A stretch of 64,000 nt of DNA from NCBI RefSeq assembly GCF_044227025.1, contig NZ_JBGAFX010000001.1, forward strand, positions 124,001 through 188,000, in the 5' to 3' direction. The notes beneath the pieces were generated by a model, which saw only the letters and a program-made list of their open reading frames with translations, was not told the origin of the DNA and made no database searches. Within the stretch, counting starts at the first letter, position 1, and each line of letters opens with the position of its first letter. A program made the translations under genes and the position numbers. Of the stretch, positions 53,228-62,343 are shown piece after piece. This stretch comes from Dokdonella_A sp044227025. GTDB lineage: Bacteria > Pseudomonadota > Gammaproteobacteria > Xanthomonadales > Rhodanobacteraceae.

Positions 53228-54592
53228 TCAGTAGGCGAATTCGCGGAACACGCGGTCGATGTCGCCGTTCCACTCGCCATGGAACAGTTCGAGCTTGCGT
53301 TCGGCCGGCGTCTGGTTCGCGTCGACGATCTGCGCCAGGATGTCGAGGTACATCGACTCGTCGGCGCCGTGGCGGTTCCTGCGCGCGCGCCGCCCCAGGC
53401 CGTGCGCGGAAATCTTCAGCGCCTCGACGGCGATGTCGTGCAGCGTGCCGCCGCGGAACGGCAGCTTGAGCGCGTGCTTCGGCACGCCGTCGCGCAGGGC
53501 GTGGCGCTCTTCGCGCGTGAAGTCCTTGACCAGGTCCCATGCCGCATCGAGTGCACTCTGGTCGTACAGCAGGCCGACCCAGAACGCGGGCAGCGCGCAC
53601 AGCCGATTCCACGGCCCACCGTCGGCGCCGCGCATCTCGAGGTATTTCTTCAGCCGCACTTCCGGGAACGCGGTGGTGGTGTGGTCGGCCCAGTCGCGCA
53701 GGTTCGCCTTCACGCCCGGCAGTTCGGCGAGGTCGCCGACGAGGAACTTGCGGAACGACTTGCCGGCGAGGTCGACGTATTCGCCGCCGCGGTAACTGAA
53801 GTACATCGGCACGTCGAGCAGGTAGTCGACGTACCGTTCGTAGCCGAAGCCGTCCTCGAACACGAAGTCGAGCATGCCGGTGCGATCGGGATCGGTATCG
53901 GTCCAGATGTGCGAACGATAGCTCTGGTAGCCGTTCGGCTTGCCTTCGGTGAACGGCGAGTCGGCAAACAGCGCGGTCGCGACCGGCTGCAGCGCGAGCG
54001 CGACGCGGAACTTCTTCACCATGTCGGCCTCGCTCGAATAATCGAGGTTGACCTGCACGGTGCAGGTGCGCGTCATCATGTCGAGTCCGAGCGAGCCGAC
54101 CTTGGGCATGTACTCGCGCATGATCTTGTAGCGGCCCTTAGGCATCCACGGCATCTCGTCGCGGCGCCATTTCGGCTGGAAACCCATGCCGAGGAAGCCG
54201 ACGCCGATCTCGTCGGCGACGGTCTTCACCTCCTGCAGGTGGCAGGCGACTTCGCAGCAGGTGTCGTGGATCGTCTCCAGCGGCGCGCCGGAGAGTTCGA
54301 GCTGCCCGGCGGGCTCGAGCGTGACCGAGGCCGTGTCGCGCAGCAGCGCGATGAGCTTTCCGTGCTCCTCGACACGCTGCCAGCCGAAACGCGTCATGCC
54401 TTCGAGCAGCACGCCGATGCCGCGTTCGCCTTCCCAGGTCGGCGGACGCAGGTCGTCGAGGCGGAAGCCGAACTTCTCGTGCTCGGTGCCAATGCGCCAG
54501 TCCGCGATCGGCTTCTCGCCGCTCGCGACATATTCGACCAGCTGGTCGCGCCCGCGGATCGGTTCTTCCTTGACGCTGCTGGGACCGGACAT
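53228..54592 (-). CDS. gshA: glutamate-cysteine ligase, plant/proteobacterial class
   Basis: The 454-residue enzyme makes gamma-glutamylcysteine, the first step of glutathione synthesis. It belongs to the class 3 (plant-like) ligases, recognised by IGTEHEKFGF, LLRDTASVTLEPAGQLELSG, GMGFQPKW and the active-site MTRTCTVQVNLDYSSEADMV. The ATG at 54592 (MSGPSSVKEE) is used; the upstream in-frame ATG at 54655 only adds low-complexity sequence. The glutathione synthetase gene is not here; a glutathione transferase is at 11.6 kb. Confidence 0.93.
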   Translation of the reverse strand: MSGPSSVKEEPIRGRDQLVEYVASGEKPIADWRIGTEHEKFGFRLDDLRPPTWEGERGIGVLLEGMTRFGWQRVEEHGKLIALLRDTASVTLEPAGQLELSGAPLETIHDTCCEVACHLQEVKTVADEIGVGFLGMGFQPKWRRDEMPWMPKGRYKIMREYMPKVGSLGLDMMTRTCTVQVNLDYSSEADMVKKFRVALALQPVATALFADSPFTEGKPNGYQSYRSHIWTDTDPDRTGMLDFVFEDGFGYERYVDYLLDVPMYFSYRGGEYVDLAGKSFRKFLVGDLAELPGVKANLRDWADHTTTAFPEVRLKKYLEMRGADGGPWNRLCALPAFWVGLLYDQSALDAAWDLVKDFTREERHALRDGVPKHALKLPFRGGTLHDIAVEALKISAHGLGRRARRNRHGADESMYLDILAQIVDANQTPAERKLELFHGEWNGDIDRVFREFAY

Positions 54593-54714
54593 CGGGAACC
54601 TCGCGGGTGGGGCGGTCCGCCAACATGGGGATGCGGCGGTCGAACTAAAGCCCATCGGGTGCGGCCTCTTGCGGCGGGTCGCGCACAGGGTGCTTTCCTA
54701 CGCAGCCGCGCTCC

Positions 54715-55329
54715 TCACGGTATTTCGAGCCAGCGCGCAACCAGCGCGCGCGCCTCGTCAAGACCGGTCTTCGCCAGCGACGAGAACAGCTGCGCGCTCG
54801 CGCCCGGCGCAATCGTCGCGATCTCCTTGTTCACCGCTGCCAGCGTGCGCAGGCCTTCGCTGCGCGAGAGCTTGTCAGCCTTGGTCAGCAGGCAATGGCA
54901 GGCACGCCCGCTCGCCGCGCCGAATTCAAGCATGTGGCAGTCGAAGTCCTTGAGCGGATGGCGCGCGTCCATGACCAGCACGAGGCCCTTGAGCGACTCG
55001 CGCGTGCGCAGGTAGGTGTCGATCACGCCGCGCCAGTGCAGACGCATCGCCTCGGGCACCTTGGCGTAGCCGTACCCGGGCAGGTCGATCAGGCGGCGCG
55101 CCGGGTCGTCGACCGGGAACACGTTGAGCAACTGGGTGCGACCGGGCGTTTTCGACGTGCGCGCGAGGCCCTGCTGGTCGCAGATCGCGTTGAGCGCACT
55201 CGACTTGCCCGCGTTGGAGCGCCCGGCGAATGCGACCTCGTTGCCGGTGTCCGGCGGCAGCTGGCCGAGCTTGTTCGCGCTGGTCAGGAATTGCGCTTTT
55301 CGGAACGGATTGGAAGGCTTGGAAGACAC
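54715..55329 (-). CDS. engB: ribosome-biogenesis GTPase EngB/YsxC
   Basis: The 204-residue GTPase has G1 GRSNAGKSSALNA, G3 DLPGYGYAKV and G4 TKAD. This family helps assemble the large ribosomal subunit and is usually essential. Family homology begins near FRKAQFLTSA, so the GTG at 55329 (VSSKPSNPF) is a good start; an upstream ATG at 55482 would add a long arginine/proline-rich lead. It is divergent from the cytochrome c4 gene by 178 bases, the classic order in Pseudomonas and Xanthomonas. Confidence 0.93.
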   Translation of the reverse strand: MSSKPSNPFRKAQFLTSANKLGQLPPDTGNEVAFAGRSNAGKSSALNAICDQQGLARTSKTPGRTQLLNVFPVDDPARRLIDLPGYGYAKVPEAMRLHWRGVIDTYLRTRESLKGLVLVMDARHPLKDFDCHMLEFGAASGRACHCLLTKADKLSRSEGLRTLAAVNKEIATIAPGASAQLFSSLAKTGLDEARALVARWLEIP

Positions 55330-55507
55330 GGCAGGTCTCGGTCGGTTGCAGCACGGGCAATGCCGGTGCGAAGGCGGAGCGGCAGGCCGTCCCGCAGCGA
55401 CGGTTTGACCGCCTTCGGGGTCGCGGGGATAATTCTGCGGTTTTCCGCCCGTGCGCCGATTTCGGCGACGCGTCGCGGCCATCCCACGGATTTTGCGGAG
55501 TGAGTGT

Positions 55508-56248
55508 ATGAGCTTTCGGCGCGTCTTTGTTCAGTCCCTGTTCGCCCTGACGGCGCTGGCCGCAGGCCCGGTACTGGCGCAGACCCCGCCGAGCGAGGCG
55601 CCTGCCGCGCCGGCGCCGGCCGCCGCTGCGACCGAAGCGCCGCAGGCCGAGGCGCACGCCGGCCCGCTGTTCGGCGACGCCAAGGCGGGCGAGGCGAAGG
55701 CGGCCGTATGCGGCGCCTGCCACGGCATCGACGGCAACCCGACCGACAAGCAGTACCCGAAGCTGGCCGGGCAGAACGAGGCGTACATCGCGCGCCAGAT
55801 CGGCCTGTTCAAGAGCCAGAAGCGCCAGAACCCGATCATGATGGGCTTTGCCGCGACCCAGAGCGACCAGGACATGCACGACATCGGCGCGTTCTTCGCC
55901 GGCAAGGCGTCGCTGCCGGGCGTCGCCGACGACAAGTTGATCGAGCGCGGCCAGGCGCTGTATCGCGGCGGCGACAGCCAGCTCGGCGTGCCCGCCTGCA
56001 TGGCCTGCCACGGACCGGACGGCCGCGGCATGGCCGGCGCCGGCTTCCCGCAGCTGGCCGGGCAGTGGACCGACTACGTCGCGCTCAAGCTCAAGGAATG
56101 GAAGGCCGGCACGACCTGGGGCGACGACGCCAACGCGAAGGTGATGCCCGCGATCGCGCAGAAGCTTTCCGACGCCGACATCACCGCGCTCGCCTCGTAC
56201 GTCGAAGGCCTGCACACGGCTGCGGGAACCTCCGCCGCCGCGAAGTGA
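55508..56248 (+). CDS. diheme cytochrome c4
   Basis: The 246-residue periplasmic protein has a signal peptide (VFVQSLFALTALAAGPVLAQ), a proline/alanine-rich spacer and two cytochrome-c domains with heme motifs CGACH and CMACH. The sixth ligands are presumably the methionines in NPIMMGFA and AKVMPAIA. Cytochrome c4 passes electrons to terminal oxidases, often of the cbb3 type. The ATG at 55508 is preceded by GGAGTG. DsbA proteins encoded downstream may help its cysteine chemistry; engB lies upstream. Confidence 0.93.
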   Translation: MSFRRVFVQSLFALTALAAGPVLAQTPPSEAPAAPAPAAAATEAPQAEAHAGPLFGDAKAGEAKAAVCGACHGIDGNPTDKQYPKLAGQNEAYIARQIGLFKSQKRQNPIMMGFAATQSDQDMHDIGAFFAGKASLPGVADDKLIERGQALYRGGDSQLGVPACMACHGPDGRGMAGAGFPQLAGQWTDYVALKLKEWKAGTTWGDDANAKVMPAIAQKLSDADITALASYVEGLHTAAGTSAAAK

Positions 56249-56355
56249 TCCAAGCCGCGCGCCGATTGCGTCCGCATTCAGCGGTCGCACCCGACACTCG
56301 CGCCGCGTCGACCGGCGGCCGCCGCGCCGCCACCGCCCTTTGCAGGAGATCCTCG

Positions 56356-57042
56356 ATGTTGAACGGCCCCCTCAAGACCGTTTCCGCGCTGTTGTTCGGC
56401 CTCGCCATCAGCGCCGGAGCGCACGCCGCCGAAGCGTTCGAAGCCGGCAAGCACTACTTTCCGGTCGAGCCGGCGCAGCCGACCAGCACTGGCGACAAGG
56501 TCGAGGTGGTCGAGGTGTTCTCGTACGCCTGCCCCGCCTGCAATTCGTTCCAGGCGACGATGCACAAGCTGAAGGCGGCGCTGCCGGCGAACGCGGAACT
56601 CGTCTACCTTCCGGCGGCGTTCCGCCCGGACGAGGACTGGCCGGTATTCCAGCGCACGTTCTACACCGCGCAGGCGCTCGGCGTGATCGACAAGAGCCAC
56701 GACGCAACCTTCGACGCGGTGTGGAAGGACGATGGCACCTTGCGCATCAGCGACGCGGTGACGCACCGCCCGGTCAAGCCGATGCCGACGATCGACGATG
56801 TTGCAAAGACATTCGCGAAGTTCGGCGTCAAGCCGGAGGACTTCAGCGCAACCGCGAATTCGTTCGCGATCAATACCAAGATGAAGCGGGCCGATGCCCT
56901 GATGAAGGCCTACGGCGTCGATTCGACGCCGACCCTCATCGTCAACGGCAGGTACCGCCTCACGGCGAGTTCGGCTGGCGGCCTCGACCAGGTGGTTCCG
57001 TTGGTCAAGTTCCTCATCGACAAGGAAACGGCAGGCAAGTAG
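56356..57042 (+). CDS. periplasmic thiol:disulfide oxidoreductase DsbA, CPAC type
   Basis: The 228-residue protein has a signal peptide (VSALLFGLAISAGAHA) and a thioredoxin-fold DsbA with active site FSYACPACNSF. The cis-proline is in GVDSTPTLIVNGR. DsbA inserts disulfide bonds into exported proteins; the dipeptide between the cysteines sets its redox power and here is Pro-Ala instead of the Pro-His of E. coli. TGCAGGAG precedes the ATG. It is the first of two DsbA-like genes, 128 bases apart. Confidence 0.9.
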   Translation: MLNGPLKTVSALLFGLAISAGAHAAEAFEAGKHYFPVEPAQPTSTGDKVEVVEVFSYACPACNSFQATMHKLKAALPANAELVYLPAAFRPDEDWPVFQRTFYTAQALGVIDKSHDATFDAVWKDDGTLRISDAVTHRPVKPMPTIDDVAKTFAKFGVKPEDFSATANSFAINTKMKRADALMKAYGVDSTPTLIVNGRYRLTASSAGGLDQVVPLVKFLIDKETAGK

Positions 57043-57170
57043 CAGCCGCCTCGAATTCGGAACCGTTCCTGTCCAGCATGGTGGAACCGGGTTTAACCGA
57101 CTTTGCGGCATTCGTACCCGGTCACATGTGCGATCGTCCTTATCGCAAGAATCAAGAAGAGGAATACCTG

Positions 57171-57860
57171 ATGTTCAAGCGACTTGGTTTGCTGCTCGCC
57201 GGCCTCATGCTGGCTTCATTCGCGTGCGCGGACGAAGTCGTCGCGCCGGCCACGCCTGCTTCGCCCGCCGCGTGGGAAGCCGGCAAGAACTATTTCCTCG
57301 TCGATCCGCCGCAGCCGACCAGTTCGGGCGACAAGGTCGAGGTGCTGGAGATCTTCTCGTACGCCTGCCCGCACTGCGCGCACTTCCAGCCGTATGCGGA
57401 ACAACTCAAGCAGTCGCTGCCGGCGTACGCGCGCTTCGGCTACATGCCGGCGATCTTCAACGCGCAGTGGGAACCGTATGCGCGCGCGTTCTATGCGGCC
57501 GAGTCGCTCGGTGCGCTCGACAAGACGCATCAGGCGCTGTTCGACGCACTGCATCGCGACCACATGCCGCTGCGCTCGATCGAGGATCTCGCCTCGTTCT
57601 ATGCCGAGCACGGCATCGACCGCGCGAAGTTCCTGTCGACGGCCAGCTCGTTCGAGGTCGAAAGCAAGCTGTCGCACGCGATCGCGATCGTCAAGGCCGA
57701 CGGCATCGACGGCACGCCGAGCATCGTCGTCGCCGGCAAGTACCGCGTCACCGGCCAGTCGGCAGGCGGTTATCCGCAGATGATCGAACTCGTCAACTTC
57801 CTCGTGAACAAGGAACACGGAGCGAGCGCAAAGCCGGCCAAGGCCGCCGGGAAGAAGTGA
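57171..57860 (+). CDS. dsbA: periplasmic thiol:disulfide oxidoreductase DsbA, CPHC type
   Basis: The 229-residue paralogue of the preceding protein has a signal peptide (LGLLLAGLMLASFACA) and the standard active site FSYACPHCAHF. The cis-proline is in IDGTPSIVVAGKYRVTG, and the C-terminus ends in a lysine/alanine tail. AGAAGAGGAA precedes the ATG. The CPHC pair makes it the better candidate for the main oxidising enzyme. The tandem of two dsbA genes behind cytochrome c4 is also found in other Lysobacterales and pseudomonads. Confidence 0.92.
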   Translation: MFKRLGLLLAGLMLASFACADEVVAPATPASPAAWEAGKNYFLVDPPQPTSSGDKVEVLEIFSYACPHCAHFQPYAEQLKQSLPAYARFGYMPAIFNAQWEPYARAFYAAESLGALDKTHQALFDALHRDHMPLRSIEDLASFYAEHGIDRAKFLSTASSFEVESKLSHAIAIVKADGIDGTPSIVVAGKYRVTGQSAGGYPQMIELVNFLVNKEHGASAKPAKAAGKK

Positions 57861-57887
57861 TCCGCCGCATCGCTGCGCGAGCTCTCT

Positions 57888-57910
57888 CCCTCTCCCCGCC
57901 GGGGAGAGGG
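57888..57910. repeat. CCCTCTCCCC/GGGGAGAGGG palindrome
   Basis: CCCTCTCCCC at 57888-57897 and GGGGAGAGGG at 57901-57910 form a 10-bp hairpin with a GCC loop, followed by CCGGGGTGATGGG. This is a well-known dispersed element type of Xanthomonas-like genomes. It stands 27 bases after the second dsbA stop, and could also end that transcript. Confidence 0.7.
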
Positions 57911-58044
57911 CCGGGGTGATGGGACGTACGCAAACACGCTCGCGCGCGACTATCCGCGACGCGAAGAGGCGAACAGGACCCGCGCCCTTGTTCACGCCCG
58001 CTCGCTTGCTTGCCGCGCTGGCGCGTGCCGGCTAGCCTCGCGCA

Positions 58045-58842
58045 ATGACCCATCCCGCACCCGCCGCGCCCGCTGACTCCGATCCGCGGCGGTTGAACCT
58101 GCTCAGCTGCAACATCCTCGCGGGCGGCAGCATCAAGCGCTACCGCGACTACGTCACGCACAGCTGGAAACACGTGCTGCCGCATGGCAAGCGCGCGAAC
58201 CTCGACGGCCTCGCACGCGTGATCGGCGACTTCGATCTGGTCGGACTGCAGGAAGCCGATGCCGGCTCGCTGCGCTCGGGCTTTCTCAACCAGACCCAAT
58301 ACCTCGCCGAAGCGGCGCAGTTCCCGTACTGGACGCACCAGCCGAACCGGCGCGTGTCGCGCCTGGCGACCTCCAGCAACGGCCTGCTCGCGCGCCTGCA
58401 ACCCGACGAAGTGCTCGACTACCCGCTGCCCGGCCGCATCCCCGGCCGAGGCGCGCTGTGGGTGCGCTTCGGTGAAGGCAAGTCGTCGCTGGTGGTGGTG
58501 ATCGCGCACCTGTCACTCGGACCGACCGCACGCGCGCGCCAGCTCGCCTTCCTTGCCGAATTGCTCGGCGAGCATCCGAACGCGATCCTGATGGGCGATC
58601 TCAACACGCCCGCGCAGGGTCAGGAATTCGACCGGCTTTATGCGCGCACCTCGCTGGTGCGACCCGACCACGCACCCGCGACGTTCCCGAGCTGGCGCCC
58701 GACCCGCGCGATCGACCACATCCTCGTGTCGAAGGGCATCGAAGTGGAGAAGCGCTGGGCGCTGGCGCATCCGGTGTCGGACCATCTGCCGATCGCCGCG
58801 ACGCTGCGCCTGCCGGCGGCGATCACGACGCCCGGCAAGTAG
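58045..58842 (+). CDS. endonuclease/exonuclease/phosphatase-fold protein
   Basis: The 265-residue cytoplasmic protein has the metal-dependent EEP fold: LLSCNILAGG (Asn), VGLQEADAGS (catalytic Glu), VIAHLSLG (His), GDLNTPAQG (Asp-Asn), and the final SDHLPIAATL (Asp-His pair). The family includes apurinic endonucleases, DNases and phosphodiesterases; this branch (no signal peptide) is of unknown substrate. It is a single gene beyond the dsbA tandem. Confidence 0.88.
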   Translation: MTHPAPAAPADSDPRRLNLLSCNILAGGSIKRYRDYVTHSWKHVLPHGKRANLDGLARVIGDFDLVGLQEADAGSLRSGFLNQTQYLAEAAQFPYWTHQPNRRVSRLATSSNGLLARLQPDEVLDYPLPGRIPGRGALWVRFGEGKSSLVVVIAHLSLGPTARARQLAFLAELLGEHPNAILMGDLNTPAQGQEFDRLYARTSLVRPDHAPATFPSWRPTRAIDHILVSKGIEVEKRWALAHPVSDHLPIAATLRLPAAITTPGK

Positions 58843-59066
58843 GGCGGTGCGGGGATGCTGCAGATTGCGTAGGGGCCAATCGCGACGTCTCCCCGGTAGC
58901 AAGGCGGTACGCACGAAGTGCGTGCCGCCGGCACGACGATGGCGTGCGGCGGGACTCGTGCTTCGCGCTCGACCCGCCCTACGACCACTGCGCCTGCCCG
59001 CGGCGCTCGTGACAAACGCGTAGGCCTGCCGCAAGTGTTCGCGGATATCTTGAACAACCGTGGACG
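58843..59066. repeat. gap with decayed dispersed repeats
   Basis: With the hairpin array and terminator this makes up a 395-base gene-free stretch. The part to 58985 holds decayed palindromic pieces (GCGGTACGCAC / GTGCGTGCCGC at about 58906-58930, and GTAGGGCGG / CCGCCCTAC at the two ends, about 58842-58982). No gene or RNA is visible. Confidence 0.5.
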
Positions 59067-59180
59067 GGCATTCCGTCCATCCATGGCATGCCGAAAATTG
59101 CTCCTGCATTTTCGGCATTCCGTCCATCCATGGCATGCCGAAAATTGCTCCTGCATTTTCGGCATTCCGTCCATCCATGG
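59067..59180 (-). repeat. 2.4 copies of a 47-bp hairpin repeat with GCAGGAGCA loops
   Basis: A 47-base unit starts at 59067, 59114 and 59161 (the third is partial). Each full unit contains a perfect 11-bp hairpin, ATGCCGAAAAT / ATTTTCGGCAT (59088-59098 with 59108-59118, and 59135-59145 with 59155-59165). The loop, read on the minus strand, is GCAGGAGCA, identical to the loops at 25848 and 25893, whose stems are different. GTCCATCC, the complement of the GGATGGAC seen at 25.8 kb, lies between units. The array follows the receptor terminator on the minus strand. Confidence 0.85.
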
Positions 59181-59186
59181 ACATCA

Positions 59187-59212
59187 GAAAAAGGGCCGCA
59201 CAAGGCGGCCCT
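59187..59212 (-). terminator. intrinsic terminator of the TonB-dependent receptor gene
   Basis: On the minus strand AGGGCCGC (59212-59205) pairs with GCGGCCCT (59199-59192) around a 5-base loop and is followed by five T (complement of 59188-59192). It lies 26 bases past the stop at 59238. Confidence 0.85.
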
Positions 59213-59237
59213 CTCCCTCCCCATCAAGCGTTGACGA

Positions 59238-62141
59238 TCAGAACTTGTACGTCGCCTGGACGTAGGTGAAACGTCCTGGCAGATCGTACGTGCCGGCGTC
59301 GTAGCCGTTGAGCGTGCACGTGTAGCAGACCGGCGGATCCTTGTCGAAGAGGTTGTTGATGCCGAGCACGAGCTGCAGCTTGTCGACACCGAGCGCGTTC
59401 GTCCAGCTTACCTGCGCATCGTTATAGACCACGCTCCCAAGGTGATGCACCGAGCTGGCCGTCTCGCAACCCGGAATCTGCGGGCCGGTGAAGACGACCG
59501 AGCTGCAGAATTCCTTGACGCTCTGCGTGTAGCGGAGGTTCCAGTTGACGTCCCAGTCGCCGCGCGTCCAGCCAAGCTGCGTATTGATACTCCACTTCGG
59601 AATCGAGCCGTTGTCGGTTTCGATGCCGACCTGGCGAGCCGACACGTTCCCGAGCGAATCGACTTCCTTGTACTTGTGCACCCAGGTGCCCTGCAGCGAG
59701 CCGCGCAGGCGACCGAAGCTGAATTCGTCACTCGCCCAGTTGATCTTCACGTCGAGGCCGTCGGTGCGGATGTCGCCGAGGTTGGTCAGGGTATTGCGCG
59801 GCGGATTGAGGTTGCCGCCGGGCTGGCGCGTGAAAGCGGAGCAGAGCGCCGCGTCGGTGCCGCCGGAGCGGATGCACGCATTCAGCAGACCCTGGATGTC
59901 GAGTGCGCCGATCGCGTCGCTGATCTTGTGGTTGTACCAGGTCAGCCCGAAATCGAGGCGCTGGGTGCCGGCGAGGCCTTCCGCCCAGCTCGGGCTGTAG
60001 ACCGTGCCGACCTGCCAGCTCTTCGAATCCTCGGGCTGCAGATTGCGATTGCCACCGGTGATCGTGGTGATCTGCGTATTGGCCTGCTCGAACGACGTCG
60101 GCACACCCTGCGCGGCGCAACCGGCGACGTATTCCGGTCCTGCGGGACCCGGCGAACCGGTGGTACCGCACGGATCGACGAGCGTCGCGCCGAACTGCGT
60201 CAGGCCGTACAGCTCGCCGATGTTCGGCGCGCGGAAGCCGGTTGAATACGAACCGCGGAACAGCCAGTCGGCGCTCGGCTGCCAGCGGAAGCCGACCTTG
60301 CCGGTCGTTTCACCGCCGAACGTGGAGTAGTCCGAATAGCGACCGGCGGCGCTCAGGTCGAGCGTCTCGAACACCGGCATGTCGATTTCGCCGTAGACTT
60401 CCTTCACGTTGTACGACGCCGAGACCGCAGCCGCCTGCGAGTCCTGCGAATCACCGCTCTGACGCAACGGATCAGGATCGAACGAGCCCTCGTAGCGGCG
60501 GTATTCCGCGCCAGCCGCGAACGCGACCGCGCGCGAATCGATGATGTTGAACAGATCGCCGGTCAGGTTGAACGAAACGACGTCGAGCTTCTGCTTGCTC
60601 GAGTCAACCTGGGTCGCCCGGATCCAGTTGATCATTTCCTGCGTCATCGGCCGCGCCTGGCCACCGAACAGGTCTACCGGCACGCAGCCCGGGGTTGCCG
60701 CGCAGACGGCCGGATCACCGAGACCCAGCGCAAGATGCGAAAGGTTGAAGCCGTTGTAGAACGTCTGGTCGGCCTTGTTTTCCGAGTGCACGACGTTCGC
60801 ATCCCACGACATGCCGCGACCGAGCTCAAGCTGTCCATTCAAGCCCGCATTGAAATACCAGGTATCGACGTCCTGGTTGAAGATGCGCGGACCGACTTCG
60901 AGCGGGCGCTTGGTGATCCAGCCGAGGTTGCTTGACGGATCGAGGTCGATGCCGAACGGGTTGTACGGATTGTTCGCCGAGATGAAGATCGAATCGGCGA
61001 TGCCTCCAGTGCCCGCGTATGGACCGACGAAGATCGGTTCCGGCGCAGCCTGGTTCGCCGACGTGCGGTTGTTGTAGAGCGCACGCACATGCAGCGTCGT
61101 CGTGTCGGTGAACTGGTAGCTCACATTCGCATAGATCGACTTGCGCTCGTTCGGCGTCAGCAGGAGGTTGTACGGCGCGAAATTGAAGCGGTCCTGCGAG
61201 CCGGTGAAATTGTGGTAGGAACCGCCGGTCGGATCGTTCGGATCCCACGACGGCGTCGTCGTGCCATTGTTCAGCGTGATGTCGTACCAGTTCTCCTGCG
61301 CAGCATCGCAACCGCCGTACTGGTCGATCGGAAGCGAAGGATCGCAGAACGTGAAGCGTCCCTGCGGTGTCGCCGAACTGCCGGCACGCAGGCCCGCGTA
61401 CGGTTCCGGCACCGACGACTGCCACCACTTGCCGGCGCTGACCGCGTCCTGCTTGAAGTAGCTCGCGTTGAGGACCGCACTGAAATGGTCGCCGCTGCCG
61501 CCAACGGTCAGCGAGCCCTGCTTGGTGGCGCCACCGAAACTGCTGTAGCGGCCGTAGTAGCCGCTGACTTCGGCGCCATCGAAGGTCTTGCGCGTGATGA
61601 TGTTGATGACGCCGGCGATCGCGTCGGAACCGTAGATTGCCGAAGCGCCGTCCTCCAGCACTTCGATGCGGTCGATGATCGACACCGGGATCGTGTTGAG
61701 GTCGGCCGCACCGCTGACGCCGGACGCCGAAGATTCGTTGACCCAGCGGATCCCGTCGACGAGCACGAGCACGCGCTTCGAGCCGAGGTTGCGCAGATCG
61801 ACCTGCGCGGAACCCGCGCCGATGCCGCCACCATCGGACGGATAGCCGAAGTTGCCCGACGAGTTGAATTTCGCATTGAGCGCCTTGCCGCTCGAGGACA
61901 GCTGCTGGAGGATGTCGCCGACCGTCTGCAGGCCGGTGCGCTCGAGCTGTTTGCGGTCGATGACGAGCACCGGCGACTGTGCTTCCACCTCGGACTGCTT
62001 GATGCGCGAGCCAGTGACTTCGATCGCCTGCAGCTTCTGCACATCGTTGCTGTCCTGGGCAAGGACGGGTGAGGCGTAGAGCGCGCAGAGAATGGCGCCC
62101 GCAAGGGCATGTACGGCATGGTTGGCCAGACGTGAACGCAT
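59238..62141 (-). CDS. TonB-dependent outer-membrane receptor, 967 aa
   Basis: The protein has a signal peptide (LAGAILCALYASPVLAQ), a plug domain opening IEVTGSRIKQSEVEAQSPVL with the phrases LRNLGSKRVLVLVDGIRW and DGASAIYGSDAIAGVINIIT, and a 22-strand barrel that ends in RFTYVQATYKF with the terminal aromatic needed for outer-membrane insertion. The absence of a FecA-like N-terminal signalling domain suggests transport only. The type (long, with many asparagine/glycine loops and several cysteine pairs) is common in Lysobacterales for uptake of peptides or oligosaccharides. The ATG at 62141 starts the signal peptide. Confidence 0.93.
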   Translation of the reverse strand: MRSRLANHAVHALAGAILCALYASPVLAQDSNDVQKLQAIEVTGSRIKQSEVEAQSPVLVIDRKQLERTGLQTVGDILQQLSSSGKALNAKFNSSGNFGYPSDGGGIGAGSAQVDLRNLGSKRVLVLVDGIRWVNESSASGVSGAADLNTIPVSIIDRIEVLEDGASAIYGSDAIAGVINIITRKTFDGAEVSGYYGRYSSFGGATKQGSLTVGGSGDHFSAVLNASYFKQDAVSAGKWWQSSVPEPYAGLRAGSSATPQGRFTFCDPSLPIDQYGGCDAAQENWYDITLNNGTTTPSWDPNDPTGGSYHNFTGSQDRFNFAPYNLLLTPNERKSIYANVSYQFTDTTTLHVRALYNNRTSANQAAPEPIFVGPYAGTGGIADSIFISANNPYNPFGIDLDPSSNLGWITKRPLEVGPRIFNQDVDTWYFNAGLNGQLELGRGMSWDANVVHSENKADQTFYNGFNLSHLALGLGDPAVCAATPGCVPVDLFGGQARPMTQEMINWIRATQVDSSKQKLDVVSFNLTGDLFNIIDSRAVAFAAGAEYRRYEGSFDPDPLRQSGDSQDSQAAAVSASYNVKEVYGEIDMPVFETLDLSAAGRYSDYSTFGGETTGKVGFRWQPSADWLFRGSYSTGFRAPNIGELYGLTQFGATLVDPCGTTGSPGPAGPEYVAGCAAQGVPTSFEQANTQITTITGGNRNLQPEDSKSWQVGTVYSPSWAEGLAGTQRLDFGLTWYNHKISDAIGALDIQGLLNACIRSGGTDAALCSAFTRQPGGNLNPPRNTLTNLGDIRTDGLDVKINWASDEFSFGRLRGSLQGTWVHKYKEVDSLGNVSARQVGIETDNGSIPKWSINTQLGWTRGDWDVNWNLRYTQSVKEFCSSVVFTGPQIPGCETASSVHHLGSVVYNDAQVSWTNALGVDKLQLVLGINNLFDKDPPVCYTCTLNGYDAGTYDLPGRFTYVQATYKF

Positions 62142-62343
62142 GGAACTCTCCAGGGTAAGGATCACGGAATGCTTCGGAGCAGGCATACGTCGGTGGCCCT
62201 CCCCCGGCGTGATGCGTCAAGAAAATGTAAAACAAATGTTTCGTTATTGCTATTGCCGGAAGAAATGACCTAACCCGGCCGCCCACATGCGGCGTCGCAG
62301 CAAGGCTAAACTACTGGCCTTCCTGACAAATCCGGTCCAGTCC
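62142..62343. other. shared upstream region of receptor and transglycosylase genes
   Basis: These 202 bases separate two divergent genes. The middle part (about 62220-62265) is markedly AT-rich for this genome and must hold the promoters. No pair of boxes stands out clearly enough to be called. Confidence 0.4.

Noticed and set aside
59067..59180. Possible CRISPR-like array (47-bp period)
   Set aside because: Only 2.4 units, with identical full units and no variable spacers, and each unit is a hairpin element of a family also present at 25.8 kb. No cas gene is nearby.
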